33,056 nucleotides of DNA from Treponema sp. (lineage in GTDB: Bacteria; Spirochaetota; Spirochaetia; Treponematales; Treponemataceae). The notes under the pieces were generated by a model. That model did no database searches. It saw only the letters and a list, made by a program, of their open reading frames with translations, and had not been told where the DNA came from. Made by a program: the position numbers and the translations under genes. Location of the stretch: positions 1 to 33,056 of the forward strand of contig JAKSTL010000023.1 in assembly GCA_024402595.1 (NCBI GenBank). Direction: 5' to 3'. Numbering within the stretch: the first letter of the stretch is position 1; every line of letters begins with the position of its first letter. Positions 27,844 to 33,056 of this stretch are shown here, piece by piece.

Positions 27844-28635
27844 TTATCCTAAAAGTTTATCGCTAACAACACCGCTTATGCTGAACTTTTCAAGCAAATC
27901 TTCAACGGTAAGATTTTTCTTTTCTTCACCACGAACATCGTAAACAATTTTTCCGTCCATCATCATAATAAGACGATTTCCATAACGAATTGCATCTTTC
28001 ATATTGTGAGTAACCATAAAAGTTGTAAGTTTATCTTGAGTAACAAACTCTTCGGTTAATTCAAGAACTTTTTTGGCAGTTTTTGGGTCCAAAGCGGCTG
28101 TGTGTTCATCGAGAAGTAAAAGCTTTGGTTTTTGTAAAGTTGCCATAAGTAATGTTAATGCCTGTCGCTGACCGCCAGAAAGTAAACCAACTTTTGCATT
28201 CATTCGTTTTTCAAGGCCTAAATCCAAAAGTGCCAGCTTTTCTCTGTATAAGTCTCGCTCTTCATTTTTAATATGCCATGCCAAACCGCGTTTTTTACCA
28301 CGACGCATAGCCATAGCAAGATTTTCTTCAATTTCCATATTGGCGGCAGTTCCCATCATAGGATCCTGAAAAACTCTTCCTAAATACTGAGCTCGAATAT
28401 GTTCTGGTTTTCCAGTTAGATTCATACCATCAAGTTCAATAGAACCTGTGTCTGCATAGTGAACACCCGCAATCAAGTTTAATAAAGTAGATTTCCCAGC
28501 GCCGTTACCACCAATAATTGTAACAAAATCACCGTCGTCCAAATCTAAGTCTATTCCTCGAAGTGCTCTTTTTTCGGTTACTGTACCTGGATTAAAGGTT
28601 TTTGTTATGCCTGTAAGTTTTAACATTGTACTCAT
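27844..28635 (-). CDS. ABC transporter ATP-binding protein (tryptophan/tyrosine-type uptake system)
   Basis: The 263-residue ATPase has Walker A GGNGAGKSTL, a Q-loop in LGRVFQDPMMG, the signature LSGGQRQALTLLMATL, Walker B KLLLLDEHTAALDP and the switch His in TFMVTHNMKDA. I chose the ATG at 28635, 8 bases after GGAGG; an upstream TTG is less likely. It starts 17 bases after the permease stop. With the permease and substrate-binding gene it forms the three-gene system often annotated TrpXYZ-like, for aromatic amino acids or related small molecules. Substrate is not provable from sequence. Confidence 0.9.
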   Translation of the reverse strand: MSTMLKLTGITKTFNPGTVTEKRALRGIDLDLDDGDFVTIIGGNGAGKSTLLNLIAGVHYADTGSIELDGMNLTGKPEHIRAQYLGRVFQDPMMGTAANMEIEENLAMAMRRGKKRGLAWHIKNEERDLYREKLALLDLGLEKRMNAKVGLLSGGQRQALTLLMATLQKPKLLLLDEHTAALDPKTAKKVLELTEEFVTQDKLTTFMVTHNMKDAIRYGNRLIMMMDGKIVYDVRGEEKKNLTVEDLLEKFSISGVVSDKLLG

Positions 28636-28652
28636 AATTCTGTCCTCCAATC

Positions 28653-29642
28653 CTATTTTACAGCTTCTGCATCACTGATAGTTTCTACGGAATGCTTGTA
28701 TTCATCGGCATTATGACTTGTATCTACTTCGTTGGCAGGACCTTTATAGGCTTTTCTTCTTCGGTCAATTTTTTCTTTAAAGACTGGAACCGAAAGTGCA
28801 ATGGCAACAATCAAAGCGGTCAAAAGCTTTAAGTCTGTAGATTTAAGACCTAACTGTAAAACAAAAGCAATTACAATTCTATAGATGATTGAACCAAAAA
28901 CGACAGAAATTAAGGTCCACCAAAGTCCAAAATGAGCACCAAAAATAACTTCTCCAATAATAATAGAAGCCAAACCTACAACGATTGTACCAGTTCCCAT
29001 CTGAACATCACCATAACCCTGACTTTGAGCAACCAAAGCTCCAGATAAGGCAACCATTCCGTTAGATACCATTAAACCAATAATCTTTGTAGTGTCTGTA
29101 TTTACACCCATTGCTCGAACCATGTGTTCATTGGCACCAGTAGCACGAATTGCACTACCATATTCAGTTCCAAAGAACCAGTACATCAATGCAATAATAA
29201 TCACAATTACAACTGTACCAATAATCAGTGAGCTGACGGTTTTTGTCATGTGTCCACCAGTTAATTTAATAAGCTTAGTCATGATTGTATCAACACCCAA
29301 AAGCGGAGTGTTAGGTTTTCCCATTATTCGAATGTTAATTGAATAAAGGGCAATTTGTGTCAAAATACTGGCAAGCAGAATATTGATTTTAAGCTTAGTA
29401 TTCATGATTCCTGTTACCAAACCACAAGTAAGTCCCATAAGGAAAACAAAAAGCAAAGTCAGTAACGGATTCATTCCATTAACAATTAAAACTGCAGTTA
29501 CAGCTCCACCTGCAGCGAAACTTCCATCAACAGTCATATCAGCAACATTAAGGATTCTAAAAGTTAAATAAACCCCCAATGTCATCAGTCCCCAGAGAAC
29601 TCCCTGAGAAACGGCACCCACCATAGCATTAAATATTGGCAT
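28653..29642 (-). CDS. ABC transporter permease, LivH/BPD_transp_2 type
   Basis: The 329-residue inner-membrane protein has about eight to nine hydrophobic helices, with the family blocks GVYLTFRILNVADMTVDGSF, RATGANEHMVRAMGVNTD and IIGLMVSNGMVALSGALVAQ. The C-terminal 45 residues are charged and cytoplasmic. It forms a channel with the ATPase at 27844-28635 and receives substrate from the binding protein at 29789-30748. GGAGT lies 5 bases before the ATG. A strong hairpin separates it from the binding-protein gene. Confidence 0.9.
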   Translation of the reverse strand: MPIFNAMVGAVSQGVLWGLMTLGVYLTFRILNVADMTVDGSFAAGGAVTAVLIVNGMNPLLTLLFVFLMGLTCGLVTGIMNTKLKINILLASILTQIALYSINIRIMGKPNTPLLGVDTIMTKLIKLTGGHMTKTVSSLIIGTVVIVIIIALMYWFFGTEYGSAIRATGANEHMVRAMGVNTDTTKIIGLMVSNGMVALSGALVAQSQGYGDVQMGTGTIVVGLASIIIGEVIFGAHFGLWWTLISVVFGSIIYRIVIAFVLQLGLKSTDLKLLTALIVAIALSVPVFKEKIDRRRKAYKGPANEVDTSHNADEYKHSVETISDAEAVK

Positions 29643-29681
29643 AGGTTACTCCATTTTATAATTTTCATTTAATATAAGTTG

Positions 29682-29758
29682 CAATCAAAAAGGATTCATC
29701 TAAAAAAAGATAAACCTTTTTTGATTGCCCCGTAACGCCCCAAAAAGAACGCCACGGG
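29682..29758 (-). other. Intercistronic hairpins between binding-protein and permease genes
   Basis: CAATCAAAAAGG (29682-29693) and CCTTTTTTGATTG (29715-29727) form a 12-bp stem. Next to it CCCGT (29729-29733) and ACGGG (29754-29758) form a second arm pair. In the minus-strand message these lie after the binding-protein stop and before the permease, where such structures often protect the upstream message or reduce downstream expression. Confidence 0.5.
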
Positions 29759-29788
29759 AACAAACTAAAAAGTTATTTTCCTAAAAAA

Positions 29789-30748
29789 TTAGAGATTTTC
29801 TGGAATTGTAATACCAAGAGCAGCAGCTGTTTCTGCGTTAACTTTTAAGTCACAAACATCAAGATACTGGATTGGCATTTCTGCAGGATTCTTTCCATCT
29901 TTTAAGATTTCTACAGCCATTTTTGCTGTCTGCTTTCCAAGTTCGTAGTAGTTGATACCATAAGTTGCAAGACCACCAGCGTCAACCATTCCTTCTTCTC
30001 CTACGATTGTTGGAGTTTTGTTTTCAAGACAAACCTGAGCAACAAGAGCCATACCTGCGGCAATCATGTTATCTGTTGGTGAATAGATTACATCACATTT
30101 TCCACAGAGAGCCTGAGTAACCTGCTGGATTTCGTTTGAGTTAGAAACTGTCATTTCTACATAGTTCAAACCAAGTTCTTTACAAGCGGCTTCTGCCAAG
30201 TCAATCTGGAAGCGAGAGTTCTGTTCTGAAGAGCAGAAAAGCATACCTACAGTTTTTGCTTCTGGAAGAAGTTTTTTCAAAAGTTTCATCTGAGCAGCAC
30301 ATGGTGTAAGGTCTGATGTACCTGTTACATTTGTTCCTGGCATTTCGTTTGATTTTACAAGCTTAGCAGATTCTGGGTCTGTTACAGAAGAAATAAGAAC
30401 AGGAATTGTAGTTGTAAGGTTTGCAACAGCCTGTGCAGCTGGAGTAGCAATTGCGAAAATTAAATCATCTTTATCGTTAATAAGTTTTTCTGCGATTGTT
30501 ACACAGTTTGCCTGTTCACCCTGAGCATTCTGGAAATCAATCTTAACATTCTGGCCATCAACATAACCAGCTTCTTTAAGTCCATCAACAAAACCCTGAT
30601 AGTTCTTGTCCAATGCAGGATGTTCGAGCAACTGAACTACACCAATTTTTGTAACTTTAGCCTTTGCTTTTTTAGCTTTTTTTGGAGCTGCTGTTGTAGC
30701 AGACAAACAAAGAGCTGCGATCATCAAAGCAACGAGAGTCTTTTTCAT
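29789..30748 (-). CDS. ABC transporter substrate-binding protein (TrpX-like)
   Basis: The 319-residue protein has a signal peptide (MKKTLVALMIAALCLSATTA, cleavage near AAPKKA, no lipobox cysteine) followed by a lysine/alanine-rich linker. The ABC_sub_bind fold is seen in KIGVVQLLEHPALDKNYQGF, FAIATPAAQAVAN, IPVLISSVTDPESAKLV, VTGTSDLTP, VGMLFCSSEQNS and GMVDAGGLATYGINYYELG. It binds the ligand outside the membrane for the permease and ATPase downstream. GGAGGAA precedes the ATG by about 7 bases. Relatives bind tryptophan or tyrosine. Confidence 0.92.
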   Translation of the reverse strand: MKKTLVALMIAALCLSATTAAPKKAKKAKAKVTKIGVVQLLEHPALDKNYQGFVDGLKEAGYVDGQNVKIDFQNAQGEQANCVTIAEKLINDKDDLIFAIATPAAQAVANLTTTIPVLISSVTDPESAKLVKSNEMPGTNVTGTSDLTPCAAQMKLLKKLLPEAKTVGMLFCSSEQNSRFQIDLAEAACKELGLNYVEMTVSNSNEIQQVTQALCGKCDVIYSPTDNMIAAGMALVAQVCLENKTPTIVGEEGMVDAGGLATYGINYYELGKQTAKMAVEILKDGKNPAEMPIQYLDVCDLKVNAETAAALGITIPENL

Positions 30749-30829
30749 TTAATAATTCCTCCATCAATGAAAATTAACACAAATATTATAAATGGCTTTT
30801 TTTTGCATTTTAATAGTAGAAAATTGATT

Positions 30830-30857
30830 TTTATATAATTTTTTCTTATATTGTCAC
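30830..30857 (-). promoter_or_regulatory. Predicted promoter of the TrpX-like transporter operon
   Basis: Minus-strand GTGACA (30852-30857), 16 bases, TATAAA (30830-30835), giving a leader of about 75 bases. Confidence 0.4.
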
Positions 30858-30891
30858 GGGTATTTTTGGCAAACTTTGATACTTAAATAAA

Positions 30892-30930
30892 AAGAGGGAA
30901 GAATCATCTGATGTGACTCTTCCCTCTTTT
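30892..30930 (-). terminator. Intrinsic terminator of gltB
   Basis: AAGAGGGAAGA and TCTTCCCTCTT pair over 11 bases around a 15-base loop, followed by TTTTT in the minus-strand direction. It begins 4 bases after the gltB stop. It is symmetrical enough to work on both strands. Confidence 0.85.
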
Positions 30931-30933
30931 ATT

Positions 30934-33056
30934 CTATGCTGTACAAGTCTTAAAGGCGGCCAAAACTGCATCTTCGTGGTTTAGACCATGATTTTCTTCG
31001 CTGGCAATTTCGGTCATAATCTTCAAGTAATCGTTTGGAATGATTTTCTTGAACATTTTCTTGTAGGTTGCCCAATCTGCAAGAATTGATTTACCTTTTT
31101 CTGAGCCGGTTTCTGCAACATGCTTTTCGATAAGTTGTTTTAGAACCGATTCATCTGGAGTTTCGCCGACACGGGCTTTTGTGCGAACGACGGTGATTTC
31201 GTCTTCAAGCTCGTAAACTGTAATCAACTCTTTGTTTAAGCGTTTGTACAAGTCGTGCTTTTCATCAAGAACATAAGCAACACCGCCACTCATACCTGCA
31301 CAAAGGTTTTTACCTGTTGAACCAAGAATTACAGCTGTACCGCCAGTCATATATTCAAGGCCGTGATCTCCACATCCTTCTGCAACAACTGTAGCACCTG
31401 AGTTACGAACACAGAATCGTTCTCCTGCAACACCGTTAATAAATGCCTGTCCGCTGGTTGCGCCAAACAATGCAACATTACCAACGATGATATTTTCATC
31501 AGCTTTACCAGAGAACTTCTTTGGTGGATAAACAACAACTTTACCACCACTCAAGCCCTTACCGAATGCATCGTTTGAATCTCCTTCAAGACGGAGTGTA
31601 AGTCCTTTTGGAATGAATGCACCGAATGACTGTCCACCACCACCCTGGCAGTTTACTGTAAATGTATCTTCCTCAAGAGCATTACCAAACTTCTTCTGGA
31701 TTTCTGATCCAAGGATTGTACCAACTGTACGGTCAGTGCTTTCAATTCGGAATTCGGAATTATGAATTCGGAATTGTTTTTCTGGCACACCCTTAATTTT
31801 AGCTGTAAGTTTTTCAAATTCTGGAAGAAGCTTGCTAACATCAACCGTTGATTCCAATTTGAAATCATATAAACTTCTATCTTTTTTCCATTCCGAATTC
31901 TGCATTCCGCATTCCGCATTAGCTAAAATTCTGCTCATATCAACAAGACCAGCACGCTTGAAGCCCTGCTTATCTTTTAGCTTTAACAAATCTGTACGTC
32001 CACACATTTCATCAACTGAGTGAACACCAAGTTTTGCCATAATTTCGCGCATTTCCTGTGCGATAAACTTCATGAAGTTTTCTACATATTCTGGTTTACC
32101 AGTAAATTTCTTACGGAGATCGCTGTTCTGAGTTGCAACACCAAATGGACAAGTATCAAGGTTACAAACACGCATCATTGCACAACCCATTGTAATAAGT
32201 GGAGCTGTAGCAAATCCGAACTCTTCTGCACCCAAAAGCCCTGCAATTACAACATCACGACCAGACATCAATTTACCGTCAGTTTCTATTACAACGCGAC
32301 CACGAAGTCCGTTCTGAATCAAAGACTGATGTGTTTCTGCAAGACCAAGTTCCCAAGGAAGACCTGCATGATGGATTGAACTGATTGGAGCCGCACCTGT
32401 ACCACCGTCGTGACCAGAAATCAAAATTACCTGAGCCCCAGCTTTTGCAACACCGGCAGCAATTGTACCAACGCCTGCTTCTGAAACAAGTTTTACAGAA
32501 ATGCGAGCAGCACGGTTAGCGTTCTTCAAGTCGTAAATCAACTGAGCCAAGTCTTCAATTGAGTAAATATCGTGATGTGGTGGAGGCGAAATCAAAGATA
32601 CACCTGGGGTTGCATAACGAGTTGTAGCAATCCAAGGGTAAACTTTTTTACCAGGTAAGTGTCCACCTTCACCAGGTTTTGCACCCTGAGCCATTTTAAT
32701 CTGGATTTCGCGGGCACTAAGCAAGTATTCTTCTGTTACACCAAAGCGGCCGGAAGCAACCTGTTTAATTGCAGAGTTGTATTCTGTTCCAAGGCGCTCT
32801 GGTTTTTCTCCACCTTCACCAGAGTTAGATTTTCCGTGCAAGTGGTTCATTGCAGCAGCCATACATTTATGAGCTTCTTCAGAAATTGAACCGTAAGACA
32901 TAGCACCTGTTTTAAATCTCTGTACAATTGAATCAACTGATTCTACATCATCAATATTGATTCCTTCTGCAGGGAAATCAAAATCAAGCATAGCGCGGAG
33001 TGTATGTGGATGAGCATTATCATCAACTAATGCTGTATATTCCTTAAAGCGGTTGT
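30934..33056 (-). CDS. gltB: Glutamate synthase large subunit, C-terminal part (5' end outside window)
   Basis: The frame is open to the window edge, giving about 707 C-terminal residues of a protein of about 1500; the glutaminase domain is missing here. Upstream of the first internal Met the frame continues as NRFKEYTALVDDNAHPHTLR. The FMN-binding synthase domain shows GAMSYGSISEEAH, GAKPGEGGHLPGKK, SPPPHHDIYSIEDLAQLIYD, SGHDGGTGAAP and the 3Fe-4S cysteines in CAMMRVCNLDTCPFGVATQ. The C-terminal beta-helix domain shows GGGGQSFGAF and GNVALFGATSGQAF. It makes glutamate with GltD. Two short peptides, NAECGMQNSEWKK and FRIHNSEFRIES, are encoded by repeat insertions in the linker between these domains. 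Confidence 0.96.
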   Translation of the reverse strand, partial: NRFKEYTALVDDNAHPHTLRAMLDFDFPAEGINIDDVESVDSIVQRFKTGAMSYGSISEEAHKCMAAAMNHLHGKSNSGEGGEKPERLGTEYNSAIKQVASGRFGVTEEYLLSAREIQIKMAQGAKPGEGGHLPGKKVYPWIATTRYATPGVSLISPPPHHDIYSIEDLAQLIYDLKNANRAARISVKLVSEAGVGTIAAGVAKAGAQVILISGHDGGTGAAPISSIHHAGLPWELGLAETHQSLIQNGLRGRVVIETDGKLMSGRDVVIAGLLGAEEFGFATAPLITMGCAMMRVCNLDTCPFGVATQNSDLRKKFTGKPEYVENFMKFIAQEMREIMAKLGVHSVDEMCGRTDLLKLKDKQGFKRAGLVDMSRILANAECGMQNSEWKKDRSLYDFKLESTVDVSKLLPEFEKLTAKIKGVPEKQFRIHNSEFRIESTDRTVGTILGSEIQKKFGNALEEDTFTVNCQGGGGQSFGAFIPKGLTLRLEGDSNDAFGKGLSGGKVVVYPPKKFSGKADENIIVGNVALFGATSGQAFINGVAGERFCVRNSGATVVAEGCGDHGLEYMTGGTAVILGSTGKNLCAGMSGGVAYVLDEKHDLYKRLNKELITVYELEDEITVVRTKARVGETPDESVLKQLIEKHVAETGSEKGKSILADWATYKKMFKKIIPNDYLKIMTEIASEENHGLNHEDAVLAAFKTCTA
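31743..31776. repeat. AATTCGGAATT repeat inside gltB, left arm
   Basis: The block consists of repeated (A)ATTCGGAATT units, translated in frame (minus strand) as FRIHNSEFRIES. It is complementary in sense to the block at 31888-31920, 112 bases away. Confidence 0.6.
31888..31920. repeat. ATTCCGCATTCCG repeat inside gltB, right arm
   Basis: Repeated CATTCCG(A/C)ATT units, translated in frame (minus strand) as NAECGMQNSEW. It is in opposite orientation to the block at 31743-31776, so the pair could form a long imperfect stem. Confidence 0.6.

Overview
The window looks like chromosomal DNA of a low-GC, host-associated spirochaete, most likely a Treponema. This is an inference from an AT-rich background, large lipoproteins with a weak spirochaetal-type lipobox, a terminal formylglycine-generating-enzyme-like (C-type-lectin fold) domain of the TvpA type, an ECF biotin transporter and many small palindromic dispersed repeats. 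No rRNA, tRNA or CRISPR array was seen.

Layout. 1-457 (minus) is the 5' part of a type III glutamine synthetase (glnN), followed upstream by purA and dapL. 3673-6396 (plus) is a lipoprotein with a glycine-rich tail. 6636-8397 (plus) is an operon of a compact type I glutamine synthetase and an ANTAR-domain RNA-binding regulator. purF, lacZ, a YczE-like membrane protein, gltD and a degenerate isochorismatase-fold protein follow on the minus strand (8419-16849). 17076-18378 is a DUF3990/HTH toxin-antitoxin-like pair with a palindromic operator between its -10 and -35. 18604-19323 is an Rpn-type nuclease gene broken by a small repeat. 19530-23972 (minus) is a 1480-residue lipoprotein with InlB-type repeats and two FGE-sulfatase domains. 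birA and slyX face a bioY-bioM-bioN biotin-uptake operon. The right end carries a tryptophan-type ABC transporter (three genes) and the 3' part of gltB.

The main biological theme is nitrogen assimilation. Two glutamine synthetases, both glutamate synthase subunits and the glutamine-dependent PurF lie within about 33 kb, together with one ANTAR protein. Four leaders (glnN, the synthetase-ANTAR operon, gltD and, less cleanly, purF) share one design: a TTGACN-type promoter, then within a few bases a small hairpin, and an intrinsic terminator whose 5' arm overlaps that hairpin. In glnN (twice), the synthetase operon and gltD the loop is six bases with A at position 1 and G at position 4, the signature of ANTAR target RNAs. 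This is read as a local antitermination regulon in which the ANTAR protein binds the small hairpin, melts the terminator and also controls its own operon.

A second notable signal is at the 3' end of the large lipoprotein gene. The last FGE domain ends in a 24-codon GC-rich stretch made largely of NNC codons, at positions where diversity-generating retroelements convert AAC template codons. The internal FGE domain of the same protein has ordinary AT-rich codons at the same place. No reverse transcriptase lies in the window, so diversification would have to act in trans. Biotin control is clear: birA sits beside bioY, whose promoter carries a textbook TTGTAAACC-N15-GGTTTACAA operator.
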